Positions 54,327 to 62,612 of a stretch of 64,000 nt of DNA are shown here, in pieces. The position numbers and the translations under genes were made by a program. Origin of the DNA: Salinivirga cyanobacteriivorans (GTDB taxonomy: Bacteria; Bacteroidota; Bacteroidia; Bacteroidales; Salinivirgaceae); contig NZ_CP013118.1 in the NCBI RefSeq assembly GCF_001443605.1, positions 354,225 through 418,224 of the forward strand, in the 5' to 3' direction. The number at the start of each line of letters is the position of its first letter. Position 1 is the stretch's first letter. The notes beneath the pieces were generated by a model. It made no database searches. It had not been told where the DNA came from and saw nothing but the letters and a program-made list of their open reading frames with translations.

Positions 54327-55868
54327 TTAATAAAGATCCCAGTTACCATTAAGGTAATATTTATACAATACCGGATTATGAATTTTATTGACTTCTACTT
54401 TTCCTACTTCCTGACCATAATAATCTTTCCCAAATGATGTGATCAGCTTCATAGCTTCATTATTGATCCAATGTGTTTCGATATCATCAAATTGTAGTTT
54501 ATGCAAATGTGTTTTTACACGCTCTTTAGTGCCCTCTTTAACTCCCATTATCCAGCCCCATTCGCCAAGCGTAAGAATTTGGTTATGTAGCGGAACTGTC
54601 TCAAATCCTGCTGCTGCTACGGTTTTATCAATACAGCGGAACGCCCTCGTAGCAAAATATGGACTACCTGCCTGTGTTACCATCGCGCCGCCGGGCCGCA
54701 GGTGCTTGTAACACAGCCGGTAAAACTCTTTAGAATACATTCTTCCCAGTTCAATTGTTTTCGGATCGGGCAGGTCAATAATAATTACATCATAAAAGCG
54801 GTTGGTTTCACTTAAAAATTTATAAGCATCTTTATTGACTATACTCACCCTTGCATTATTCAAAGCATTTTCATTCATTTCAACCATTACCGGATGGTTC
54901 TTGCCCAACTCCGTCATCACCGGATCAAGATCGACCAGGGTGATTTGTTCGGTAACTTTATATTTAAGTACTTCCCGGGCAGCGCATCCGTCGCCTCCAC
55001 CTAAAATGAGTACTTGCTGCGGATACTGTACCGTTTTCATTACGGGATGCACCATAGGCTCATGGTACATGGCCTCATCAAGCGTACTTAATTGCTGATT
55101 TCCATTGATAAAAAGCCAATAGTTGTCCTTCCACTGGGTCATTACAATTTTTTGATAACGACTCTGCTCCTCAAAAATAACCTTGTCTTTATATTTTTTC
55201 TGCTCACCAAAAAGGATAATGGGTTCGGCAACAAAAAAGCCCAGAATAATAGTTGCTCCAACCACTATAGAAGCCAGTTGCACGGATATACGAATATGTT
55301 TTTTGATTTTAGGCCTTAGAATGAAAAAGAGTGAAAGTGCCACTACAAAATTGATCATTCCAAGTACAAAAGGCGTAAAAGTAATTCCAAGGTAGGGCAA
55401 GCCTATAAAAGCAAAAAATAATCCTCCGGCCAGGCTGCCGTAATAATCCTGCTCCATTACAGATGAAATATTGACCCTCAGAATTTCAAATGAATTGTTG
55501 AGCCTGATTACAAGTGGAATTTCCATACCAATCATAAGACCAATTAGAATACTGAGCGTATAAATTATGGCACCCGTGTAAATTGTAAATGCTGCGGCAG
55601 TATAGGCAATAATCGATGAATAGGCCACTACAAGAGAGAGTGCAAACTCAATAAAAATGAAAATTTGCAATAAATTCCCCTGAAAATACTTACTGATTCG
55701 ACTACCAAGCCCCATTGAGAACATCATGATACTCACAATGAGTGTCCATTGCATTACAGAATCGCCAAGAAAATAGGTTGCCAGGGTTGAAAGGATATAT
55801 TCGGCCACTATGCCCGATAGTCCGGTAGCAAAGATGGCCATTTTAAGAATCCGTGAACGGAAAGGCAT
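54327..55868 (-). CDS. Membrane-embedded spermidine-synthase-like aminopropyltransferase
   Basis: A 513-residue protein. The N-terminal ~215 residues form about seven membrane helices (opening ILKMAIFATGLSGIVAEYILS). The C-terminal part is a spermidine synthase fold with the decarboxylated-SAM-binding motif LILGGGDGCAAREVLKY, acidic VDLDPVM, the gate region INGNQQLSTLDEAMYHEPMVH, and catalytic-site Asp residues in IIIDLPDPKT. It would transfer an aminopropyl or related group to an amine near the membrane. The membrane-fused form is common near PspA/DUF350 genes. No SAM decarboxylase is in the window. Confidence 0.88.
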   Translation of the reverse strand: MPFRSRILKMAIFATGLSGIVAEYILSTLATYFLGDSVMQWTLIVSIMMFSMGLGSRISKYFQGNLLQIFIFIEFALSLVVAYSSIIAYTAAAFTIYTGAIIYTLSILIGLMIGMEIPLVIRLNNSFEILRVNISSVMEQDYYGSLAGGLFFAFIGLPYLGITFTPFVLGMINFVVALSLFFILRPKIKKHIRISVQLASIVVGATIILGFFVAEPIILFGEQKKYKDKVIFEEQSRYQKIVMTQWKDNYWLFINGNQQLSTLDEAMYHEPMVHPVMKTVQYPQQVLILGGGDGCAAREVLKYKVTEQITLVDLDPVMTELGKNHPVMVEMNENALNNARVSIVNKDAYKFLSETNRFYDVIIIDLPDPKTIELGRMYSKEFYRLCYKHLRPGGAMVTQAGSPYFATRAFRCIDKTVAAAGFETVPLHNQILTLGEWGWIMGVKEGTKERVKTHLHKLQFDDIETHWINNEAMKLITSFGKDYYGQEVGKVEVNKIHNPVLYKYYLNGNWDLY

Positions 55869-55963
55869 AAAGAATTATTTTAAGTTTACCATTGTTGAAA
55901 GTACTGTGATTTACACCCTTTCAACATACTGTTTTATTTGAATTTATATCAATAAACCTCATA

Positions 55964-56009
55964 ATACAGCCATACCATAACATTTTAGCAAGCTATGGCA
56001 TGGTTGTAT
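55964..56009 (-). other. Long intercistronic hairpin inside the PspA-type operon
   Basis: ATACAGCCATACCATA (55964-55979) pairs with TATGGCATGGTTGTAT (55994-56009): a 16-bp stem with one mismatch and one G-U, loop of 14. There is no T run on the minus strand, so it is more likely an mRNA processing or stability element than a terminator. It sits in the only wide gap (155 bp) of the operon. Confidence 0.6.
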
Positions 56010-56023
56010 TAGAGCTTTGTTTT

Positions 56024-56902
56024 TTATAAACACCAGGTTATTAATACTGAACCACCAATATAGGCAAAGGCTTCTATCAGGCCGGCTCCTATGTTGGCTT
56101 TTTCCTGATTCACCAGCTCATCGGTAAGTTTTTGTCCCGGAAGCAAAATTTTATCTGTCAGAAAACGAACCACTGGCAATAATATCAGACCAAGCACAAT
56201 TTCGAACCCCACATCTGAAAAAGTTACCGACCAACTTTCAAAATCGCCGGCCAGGGCATAACGTACAAGGTTAGCTATTGCTACAATTGCTCCTGCAAAA
56301 CCTACACCTACAGCTACATTGTCTTTTTCTATTTCTTTGTGGATGCTGTAGCTTGTGATAAGGTTATAAACCCAGGCAATAAAAATAACTGCCGCCTGAC
56401 CAATGGCCCAGAATATCAAAGCAGTTACATAGCCAGACATACCGGTATGGTTTTCTCCGGTAACAGCGCCCATTAAAACCAGACCACTTGCAATGGCATT
56501 GGCAGCTTCTACTACTCCTGTACCTGCATTTCTATCGTCGACAATCTCTTTGCGCACACTAAAATGCCGTAAGAGTATTTTATCTGTTACAATAGTACTG
56601 AAATTCAACAGCACAATGGCCATTAAACCGTAAGTGGATATATCGAACAGATCTTGCCAAAGGCCGTGCGAGGGCCCAATAATGGCACTACCAACGGCAA
56701 GTAAAATACCGGTAAAATATCCGGCATGTGCAATGGCAAATGCCAGGTTATCTTTTTCTACCAATTCATTCTTCACCTGAATTTTGGGGTGAAAAAGTTG
56801 ATAGCTCACTTTACCAATTAAAAACAACACAAATGCATTTAAAAGGTATGCAACTGTATTAATCAGATAAATAATATATTCGTTTTGCAATAATTCTTCC
56901 AT
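56024..56902 (-). CDS. DUF350 membrane protein (two DUF350 units)
   Basis: A 292-residue membrane protein with about eight helices made of two DUF350 repeats. The first has DNLAFAIAHAGYFTGILLAVGSA, the second DNVAVGVGFAGAIVAIANLV, and each is followed by a phi-phi-TDKILL segment (TIVTDKILLRHF; FLTDKILLPGQ) and AGxxEAANAI/AGLIEAFAYI. This resembles YjfL of E. coli and other PspA-associated DUF350 proteins. Molecular function is unknown; a channel-like or scaffold role has been suggested for the family. Operon gaps are 41 bp upstream and 155 bp downstream. Confidence 0.9.
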   Translation of the reverse strand: MEELLQNEYIIYLINTVAYLLNAFVLFLIGKVSYQLFHPKIQVKNELVEKDNLAFAIAHAGYFTGILLAVGSAIIGPSHGLWQDLFDISTYGLMAIVLLNFSTIVTDKILLRHFSVRKEIVDDRNAGTGVVEAANAIASGLVLMGAVTGENHTGMSGYVTALIFWAIGQAAVIFIAWVYNLITSYSIHKEIEKDNVAVGVGFAGAIVAIANLVRYALAGDFESWSVTFSDVGFEIVLGLILLPVVRFLTDKILLPGQKLTDELVNQEKANIGAGLIEAFAYIGGSVLITWCL

Positions 56903-56943
56903 GGCTAGTCATTTTAAAGTTTATGCCTCAAATACGTTTCACA

Positions 56944-57702
56944 CTATTTTCCAAATCCGCCACCCCGGGATCTGTAACTCGAGCTGCTGTACCTTGAACT
57001 TCCACGACTGCGGCGCGAATTGAAGGCACTGCGCGATCTTGAAGCACTTTGCTTAACACGACTTCGTACTTTTGATTTAAATGTGCTCCCCTTTCTGTTC
57101 CATGCAGTAGATTGACGGTTTTGGTTATATCTGCTCTTAGTACCGTAATAGTTTCTTCCATTTCTGGTGGGACCATAATAACTCCTTGAGCCATAATAAT
57201 TGTTGCGATAATCGTTGTAATAGGAACGTTGCACCGGGTGCGACATCATGTTGAACATGGAGCTCATAAAGGCATATTTACCGTAAAATTCCCAAAACGA
57301 ATTTCCGTTGCGATTCTCCCAGCGGCCGTAGCGTTCGTTACCAACATAATGGTTATAGCCGGGAGGAGCTGCTTTTTTATTAAGTTTACCATCGATCTTT
57401 GAAACGATTTCCATACCCATGTTGTCTACATGTTTTTGGAAAAACATATCGCTGACAGTATACCATGGTGTAATTTCGGCCAGTACAGTGTCTTCTTTTG
57501 GTATAAGCACCTGGTACTGATGGTTGTAATCATTTGAGCTTTCGTTGTAATTCATATCATACAATATGATCGAAAAATCACGCTCATTGCTCAATTGTTT
57601 TACCAATTTGTCAACAGGTGATTTCTGGTACCTTACCGGACTGCCGCATCCGGCAAGCATAAAAATCAACCCTGTTATAAATACATATTTCATCAACTTC
57701 AT
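56944..57702 (-). CDS. Arg/Ser/Tyr-rich lipoprotein of the PspA-type operon
   Basis: A 252-residue protein with a lipoprotein signal (LAGC lipobox). Residues 20-130 are a soluble domain (FSIILYDMNYNESSNDYNHQY). The last ~95 residues are low-complexity and strongly basic, rich in Tyr/Arg/Asn and then Arg/Ser/Gly (for example SRRSRGSSRYSSSSYRSRG). That tail could bind acidic polymers or nucleic acid, or lie disordered on the cell surface. The position corresponds to yjfM (a DUF1190 lipoprotein) in the E. coli neighbourhood, though similarity is not obvious by eye. The start may be 57702 or 57693. Confidence 0.78.
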   Translation of the reverse strand: MKLMKYVFITGLIFMLAGCGSPVRYQKSPVDKLVKQLSNERDFSIILYDMNYNESSNDYNHQYQVLIPKEDTVLAEITPWYTVSDMFFQKHVDNMGMEIVSKIDGKLNKKAAPPGYNHYVGNERYGRWENRNGNSFWEFYGKYAFMSSMFNMMSHPVQRSYYNDYRNNYYGSRSYYGPTRNGRNYYGTKSRYNQNRQSTAWNRKGSTFKSKVRSRVKQSASRSRSAFNSRRSRGSSRYSSSSYRSRGGGFGK

Positions 57703-57739
57703 AAACTATGCTTTTATATTTTACATTGTAATTTAGTTA

Positions 57740-58279
57740 TTATTCTGCGGGCAAAATATTCGATATTTCAAAGGGTTTAATAACCTTTCCCAATGATGCT
57801 TCAAACTCCCTCTCACCCCATTGCTCAAGGGTTACAACCTCATCCTCGTCTTCATTTAAATAGGTCCACGAGATGAGTTCCACCCAATTGTCTTTTGATT
57901 TAGTTTCGTTGCAAAAGTAGCCGGGTGCTTCTTCTTCAAGGAAAAAGGTTTTATTATCATACTCAATTTTTTTTGGTGGTTTTTCATCAGCCAATAACTC
58001 TGGTAAATCTTCACCTATCTTTCTGATATTGGATTTCTGGCTCAGCACAACAAAAAGTTCATCATCATCTTCCACACTTAAAAAACGGGTTTCAGCACCC
58101 GATGATATTTTATATTCGTATGAAAAGAAATGGTCTCCCCAATCATATTTATAAACCTCCTGCACTTGCCAGGTTTTGAGATCATATTCAAAAACAAATC
58201 CCCGATCGAGGTCGGTAACCTGCATGTCGGTTACATCATATTCTCTTTTATCTTTCTTAAAACGATCAAAAAGGCCCAT
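57740..58279 (-). CDS. DUF4178-like cytoplasmic protein
   Basis: A 179-residue soluble acidic protein opening MGLFDRFKKDKREYDVTDMQVTDL. A beta-rich domain follows, with repeated aromatic strands (GFVFEYDLKTWQVQEVYKYDWG; VELISWTYLNEDEDEVVTLEQWGE). This fits DUF4178, commonly found between pspA-like and DUF350 genes; the analogous E. coli gene is yjfK (DUF2491). The opening is like the first residues of PspA proteins (MGIF..F), perhaps a short membrane-touching helix. Function unknown. Confidence 0.72.
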   Translation of the reverse strand: MGLFDRFKKDKREYDVTDMQVTDLDRGFVFEYDLKTWQVQEVYKYDWGDHFFSYEYKISSGAETRFLSVEDDDELFVVLSQKSNIRKIGEDLPELLADEKPPKKIEYDNKTFFLEEEAPGYFCNETKSKDNWVELISWTYLNEDEDEVVTLEQWGEREFEASLGKVIKPFEISNILPAE

Positions 58280-58332
58280 TACATATCGATATTATAGAAA
58301 TATGGTGCACCCTGAGATGCACCATAGACAAT

Positions 58333-59034
58333 TTATTTATTCAGTTTTGCTTTCAAATCTGCAAGCGCATCAGATGCTTTGCTTTTTGGCTCATCTTTAA
58401 GCACATCATCAATTTCATCATCAACTGATTTACTTTCATTGGCAATTTCGCCATAAGCTTCAGCCATAGCCTCTTGCTGATCGACTTTTTCCTTCATTCG
58501 TTCCAGCCTTGCCACTGTGCTGCTACTGTCTATATTCGACATTGATTTATTAATTTTCGAAGTGGCTTTACTTACTCGATCACGGGCCTTGAGTGTTTTG
58601 AGCTCATTTTCGTAATGGCTGATTTGCGATTTCAGTTTATTGATATTGGCCTGAAGCTTTGCAATATTGTCGTCGAACTTCTCTACTTCGGACTGTGCTC
58701 TTGCGGCAGCATTGATGCTTTCTTCTTTGCGCGAAAGAGCCTCTGTTGCCAAACGGTCGGCTTCATCGGGCTTTAAATCGCCTTTTTCTGCCTTTTTGAT
58801 GAGTAGAATAGCTTTCTGCTCATAATTTTCGGCCTTTTCTTTATTCTCGTTGGCTTCGCGACGTGAACGGATGGCCAATGATTTTACTTCTGCCAGGGCC
58901 TGCAAACTTTTATCCAGATCTTTTTTCATATCTCTGATGCCCTGCTCTGTCATTTTTATTGGATCTTCTAACTTATTAATAGCAGCATGAGCCTCCGCTT
59001 CACCTACTTTAAATAATCTATTGAATATTCCCAT
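58333..59034 (-). CDS. pspA: PspA/IM30 family protein
   Basis: A 233-residue, nearly all-helical ESCRT-III-like membrane-remodelling protein. The N-terminal amphipathic helix is MGIFNRLFKVGEAEAHAAINKLEDP, followed by long coiled-coil helices (about 30-190) and a C-terminal helix (ASDALADLKAKLN). Length and layout match PspA, Vipp1 and YjfJ. It should bind stressed inner membrane. In this operon it probably works with the DUF350 and DUF4178 proteins rather than with a PspF/PspBC system, none of which is present. It begins 9 bp after the preceding gene. Confidence 0.93.
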   Translation of the reverse strand: MGIFNRLFKVGEAEAHAAINKLEDPIKMTEQGIRDMKKDLDKSLQALAEVKSLAIRSRREANENKEKAENYEQKAILLIKKAEKGDLKPDEADRLATEALSRKEESINAAARAQSEVEKFDDNIAKLQANINKLKSQISHYENELKTLKARDRVSKATSKINKSMSNIDSSSTVARLERMKEKVDQQEAMAEAYGEIANESKSVDDEIDDVLKDEPKSKASDALADLKAKLNK

Positions 59035-59043
59035 GGTTTTAGG

Positions 59044-59439
59044 TTATTTTAGTTTTGAAATTTCAATTAATCTTGTACCAAATTCACTTAGCAGTAGTTC
59101 GAGTGAGTTTAGTGTCCCCAGCAATTCATTCAAATCCAGGTTCTCAAGTTGCAGAGTATCTCTGAAAATGAGTTTCTCGCCATGCTCATCTAAAGCAAAT
59201 GCGCCATGTACAATTTCGCGGTTTTTAATCAACAACTCTTTGTAAACATCTCCTTTATTTTCCGGTAACTCCATAATTAACTGCTCAATAACCAATATGT
59301 CTTCTTCACAATCGATGATAAGGTTATTAATACCGGCTTCTTCATTTTCAACTACAAAAAGTTCTTCTTCTGGGTTCTCATGAACTATAGTATATTCAAG
59401 CTCAATGAGGTAATCTCTTACTTTTTCAAAGTCTGTCAT
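59044..59439 (-). CDS. Small YjfI/YbjN-like protein heading the PspA operon
   Basis: A 131-residue acidic protein from the ATG at 59439. It opens TDFEKVRDYLIELEYTIVHENPEEELFVVEN, a pattern like the YbjN/T3SS-chaperone-like fold (helix, then a twisted beta-sheet with an inserted acidic loop), and ends with an amphipathic helix (LNELLGTLNSLELLLSEF). In E. coli the pspA-like yjfJ is preceded by yjfI (DUF2170) of similar size. It may act as a chaperone or regulator of the PspA protein; this is inferred from position. The longer frame to 59517 adds unlikely sequence across the upstream spacer. Confidence 0.75.
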   Translation of the reverse strand: MTDFEKVRDYLIELEYTIVHENPEEELFVVENEEAGINNLIIDCEEDILVIEQLIMELPENKGDVYKELLIKNREIVHGAFALDEHGEKLIFRDTLQLENLDLNELLGTLNSLELLLSEFGTRLIEISKLK

Positions 59440-59527
59440 AGTTTTCGATTTTGTTAATAAGTGAAAGGTAAATTTACTAAAAACTTTTGGAGTTCTATAA
59501 TTCCATGTGTTAAACAAAAGTAAATTA

Positions 59528-60442
59528 TTATCTTTCAGACCTGCTCTTTACAATCCGATGATATGTGCCTAGCTTATAAATATCAAATAAAAAAAGTGAG
59601 ATTACCCAACCCCCACTCAAAAAACTTTTTATTAAACCTGAAAAAACACTAAAAAACAATGAAAAAACCATAATTGCACCTGAACGAGTTAAGGAATCGT
59701 ATTTATTAAGTAACTTAATATCTGTTATTAAATCAGTATCATACTTGGTTATCTTCAATAATAGAGTCAGACTGATAAGCCCTTCATTAGTTTTGCGCAG
59801 GAATTCATCGTTTGTATCCAAATATTTTTTTTGCACAGGGTTATCTATATGAGCAATTTTAATATTATGTTTCTTGAGCTCATAACCAAACAGCGTATCT
59901 TCATGTCCGTAACCTGTCATGCTTTCATTAAACTGAACAGAATCAAACACGTTCCTACTGATTAAAAAATTGCTGGTTATGAAAGACCTATAAGGATTTC
60001 CATTTCTTTTAATGGCTTTAACCTGCTCCCTGTTTTGCCCGTATTTCCATCGTAACCGGTATTTTCTATCAGGTTTTTCATCCTGATATTTGTGTCCACC
60101 AACAACGACATCATTTTTTTTATTTTTTAAAATCTTAATGTAGTTTTCTATAAATTTCTCTTTTACAATTTTAATATCATTATCTAAAAAAAGCAGGTAA
60201 TCACTATTGACGTATTTGAGAAAAAGGTTTCTGATTTTGGCACGTCCTACATTCTCTTCTAACTCCACAATTTTCGTCAGATTTCCACACTCATTACGGT
60301 TCAATTCACGAATTTCCGCCTTAGAAGCATCATCAATAAGGCAAATATCAACCTGTGCACTGCTATTTTTTATTTGTCGGGAAAGCTGATTGACAAGGGG
60401 ATATACGCGCTGATTGTAAACAGGAATGCAGATCGTGATCAT
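59528..60442 (-). CDS. Family 2 glycosyltransferase
   Basis: A 304-residue GT-A enzyme. The opening ITICIPVYNQRVYPLVNQL, the nucleotide-site LIDDAS, the metal-binding DxD-type FLDNDIK and GYGHEDTLFGYELKK (catalytic-base region) are typical of GT2. Two C-terminal hydrophobic segments (about 250-272 and 276-294) suggest membrane attachment. Donor and acceptor unknown. Its base composition is AT-richer than its neighbours, but no transfer marks were found. Monocistronic. Confidence 0.9.
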   Translation of the reverse strand: MITICIPVYNQRVYPLVNQLSRQIKNSSAQVDICLIDDASKAEIRELNRNECGNLTKIVELEENVGRAKIRNLFLKYVNSDYLLFLDNDIKIVKEKFIENYIKILKNKKNDVVVGGHKYQDEKPDRKYRLRWKYGQNREQVKAIKRNGNPYRSFITSNFLISRNVFDSVQFNESMTGYGHEDTLFGYELKKHNIKIAHIDNPVQKKYLDTNDEFLRKTNEGLISLTLLLKITKYDTDLITDIKLLNKYDSLTRSGAIMVFSLFFSVFSGLIKSFLSGGWVISLFLFDIYKLGTYHRIVKSRSER

Positions 60443-60460
60443 TTTATATTGACTTTAGTA

Positions 60461-60477
60461 CAAAAGTAACAAAAATA
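60461..60477 (-). promoter_or_regulatory. Two overlapping TAnnTTTG boxes of the GT2 gene
   Basis: Minus strand TACTTTTG (60461-60468) and TATTTTTG (60470-60477), 19 and 28 bp before the ATG. Confidence 0.45.
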
Positions 60478-60510
60478 CCAGGTCATCTGCGATTATCTTT
60501 TAGACTTCAC

Positions 60511-61209
60511 TCATGGCGTAGTGGTAGCTACTGGAATGATTTTCCCATTAAAAAAGTTGCGCTGATTAACTGCAAAATCTACAATATATGCTGCAGTTTC
60601 ATTTGGCAATTGCGGTGCTTGCTGACCAGGGAACGCTTCATTAAACATTTTTGTTTTTACTGCGCCCAGGGCAAGGCAATTCACATGAATTCCCGTTGAT
60701 TTATACTCCTCGGCCAACACTTCTGTAAAACCTGCAATTGCCGCTTTCGAGGCTGCGTAAACCGCTAACCCGGGGAATTTCGCACTTCCCTGTACACCCC
60801 CCATGCTACTGATATTTACAATATGTGCTTTCGGGGAAGTTTTCATGCGCGGCAAACATAACTGAGTAAGCAACATTGTACCGGTAAAATTCACATTCAC
60901 CAAATGTTGTATTTCTATCGCTGCGTATGCTTCAAAAGGTTTCTTGTTTAAAAATCCGGCATTGTTAATCAATACATCAATGCGCTCTGGTAGTCCTAAA
61001 TCCTTACTATTTTCAGGATTTCGGACCAGCTCGTCTAAGTCTATAGCAGCTAGCGTAATATTAGCTTTATCACTAAAATAATTATGCAGTTTTTCAGGTT
61101 TTCGGCTGTAAGCATAAACATGCACATTTTCGAGATTCTGCAGCGCTAAAATAATTTCATAGCCTATATCGCCACCTACACCTGTAACGACTATGTTTAA
61201 TTTCTCCAT
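60511..61209 (-). CDS. Short-chain dehydrogenase/reductase (variant glycine motif)
   Basis: A 232-residue Rossmann oxidoreductase. Catalytic Ser is in NISSMGG, and Tyr and Lys in YAASKAAI; NNAGF is the usual structural motif. The cofactor loop reads TGVGGDIG, so the middle glycine of TGxxxGxG is replaced by Asp14. The fold should still bind NAD(P)H, but the loop is unusual. It is the last gene of a thioesterase/SDR unit (43-bp gap). Confidence 0.88.
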   Translation of the reverse strand: MEKLNIVVTGVGGDIGYEIILALQNLENVHVYAYSRKPEKLHNYFSDKANITLAAIDLDELVRNPENSKDLGLPERIDVLINNAGFLNKKPFEAYAAIEIQHLVNVNFTGTMLLTQLCLPRMKTSPKAHIVNISSMGGVQGSAKFPGLAVYAASKAAIAGFTEVLAEEYKSTGIHVNCLALGAVKTKMFNEAFPGQQAPQLPNETAAYIVDFAVNQRNFFNGKIIPVATTTP

Positions 61210-61252
61210 ATTTGTTCCGTTTATTTTCTAAAACCCCAGTAAACTAATCGGT

Positions 61253-61663
61253 CTAGTTTTTAGAAAAATAGGGTTTCAGACTATCCAGAAGTAATTGAGG
61301 TGGTTTGCAAGGTCGTTTTTTATTGACATCGTAAAATACAAGTTCCGTAAAACCTTCATTCACTACTTTTTCATCTTTTATAACGTCGTAGTAAAATTTA
61401 ATTTTAACACCCGGCATTTCTTGTATAGTAGCTTTTACCTGAATATCATCATCATAATAAAGGGAATCTTTATATTTCGATTCCACTTTGGTAACAGGTA
61501 AAATTATGCCGCTCTCCTCCATTGCTCTATAAGTAAAACCCAGTGACCGCATACATTCTGTGCGTGCTACTTCGTAATATTCGATGTAATGTGAGTGGTA
61601 AACAACACCCATTTTATCAGTCTCTCCGTATCTTACTTTTATTTGTGTTGCGTGCGAATACAT
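61253..61663 (-). CDS. Acyl-CoA thioesterase (YbgC/FadM, hot-dog fold)
   Basis: A 136-residue 4HBT protein. The catalytic signature RYGETDKMGVVYHSHYIEYYE carries the Asp nucleophile/base, and EVARTECMRSLG follows on the central helix. It should hydrolyse acyl-CoA or acyl-ACP thioesters. It starts 3 bp after the upstream SDR stop and lies 43 bp before the next SDR, so the three are co-transcribed, perhaps acting on 3-oxoacyl or hydroxyacyl intermediates. Confidence 0.93.
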   Translation of the reverse strand: MYSHATQIKVRYGETDKMGVVYHSHYIEYYEVARTECMRSLGFTYRAMEESGIILPVTKVESKYKDSLYYDDDIQVKATIQEMPGVKIKFYYDVIKDEKVVNEGFTELVFYDVNKKRPCKPPQLLLDSLKPYFSKN

Positions 61664-61666
61664 TTA

Positions 61667-62488
61667 TTATTTATTTTTAATTGGTGAATCAGGTTCTTTG
61701 GCCATAGCATTATAAAACAGCCGGTCGAGCATAATGGGCAATACACGTTGAAAAAGTACCGATATTTTTCCTTTCAGCGATAAAATAATATTCCGGCGTC
61801 TGAATCGTATCCCATTGGCAATTTTCCGGGCTACCTGCTCAGAGGTCATCATGCGGGCCTCGTTACGCGGGCTTTCGCCCTGTGGTGTACCATCAGCAGT
61901 AAGCGCCGATTTGCGCACATTGGAACTCGTAAAACCGGGAGCGGCAATAAGCACATGCACTCCATTCTTTAAATTCTCAATACGAATAGTTTCCAGAAAA
62001 CCATGTATGGCAAATTTGGATGCTGAATATCCGGACCGTGCCGGCAAACCATGAAAACCTGCAATAGAAGTTACCCCTACGATACTACCACGGGTCTTAA
62101 TAATGGAAGGTAAAGCATATTTGGTACAATAAACCGTCCCCCAAAAATTTACATCCATAAGCTGCCTTAACACCTTAAGCTGCACATCAACAAAGAGTGC
62201 CCGCATACTAATGCCGGCATTGTTTATTAAGATATCGATGCGCTCAAAAGCTTCCAGGGTTTTATTAATTAAGTTTTCGCATTGCGTTTCATTGCTTACA
62301 TCTGTTGGTACCACTAATATCTCTGCTTGATATTGGGTTTGCAACGCATTTTTAAGTTCATTGAGTTTGTCGGCCGATCGGGCTGCCAAACTCAATTTTG
62401 CTCCTCTACGAGCCATTTCAAAGGCCAACGACCGTCCTATGCCCGAAGATGCACCGGTAATAATACAAACACTGTTTTTTATTGACAT
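61667..62488 (-). CDS. Short-chain dehydrogenase/reductase
   Basis: A 273-residue SDR of the classical DHRS7-like group. Cofactor motif TGASSGIG, NNAGIS, catalytic Ser in GVTSIAG, and Tyr-x-x-x-Lys in YSASKFAIHGF. The C-terminal ~50 residues are basic and hydrophobic (KGKISVLFQRVLPIMLDRLF), suggesting membrane association, as in lipid-acting members. Head of the SDR-thioesterase-SDR unit. Confidence 0.93.
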   Translation of the reverse strand: MSIKNSVCIITGASSGIGRSLAFEMARRGAKLSLAARSADKLNELKNALQTQYQAEILVVPTDVSNETQCENLINKTLEAFERIDILINNAGISMRALFVDVQLKVLRQLMDVNFWGTVYCTKYALPSIIKTRGSIVGVTSIAGFHGLPARSGYSASKFAIHGFLETIRIENLKNGVHVLIAAPGFTSSNVRKSALTADGTPQGESPRNEARMMTSEQVARKIANGIRFRRRNIILSLKGKISVLFQRVLPIMLDRLFYNAMAKEPDSPIKNK

Positions 62489-62535
62489 AATTACTTAATA
62501 TTACTGGCCGATTGCAAGTATTTTGCTTCTCAACT

Positions 62536-62560
62536 CAAATTTATGTCCACTACAAATATA
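62536..62560 (-). promoter_or_regulatory. TAnnTTTG boxes of the SDR/thioesterase unit
   Basis: Minus strand TAAATTTG (62536-62543) and TATATTTG (62553-62560), 48 and 65 bp before the ATG. Confidence 0.4.
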
Positions 62561-62612
62561 AGATTTTGTGTCCTGATTGTTTCGGAATGAATAAAAAATA
62601 ACATAGGATAAT

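Noticed and set aside
59440..59517. Longer start for the gene heading the PspA operon
   Set aside because: The added 26 residues are basic and aromatic, unlike the acidic protein, and lie in the probable promoter region.
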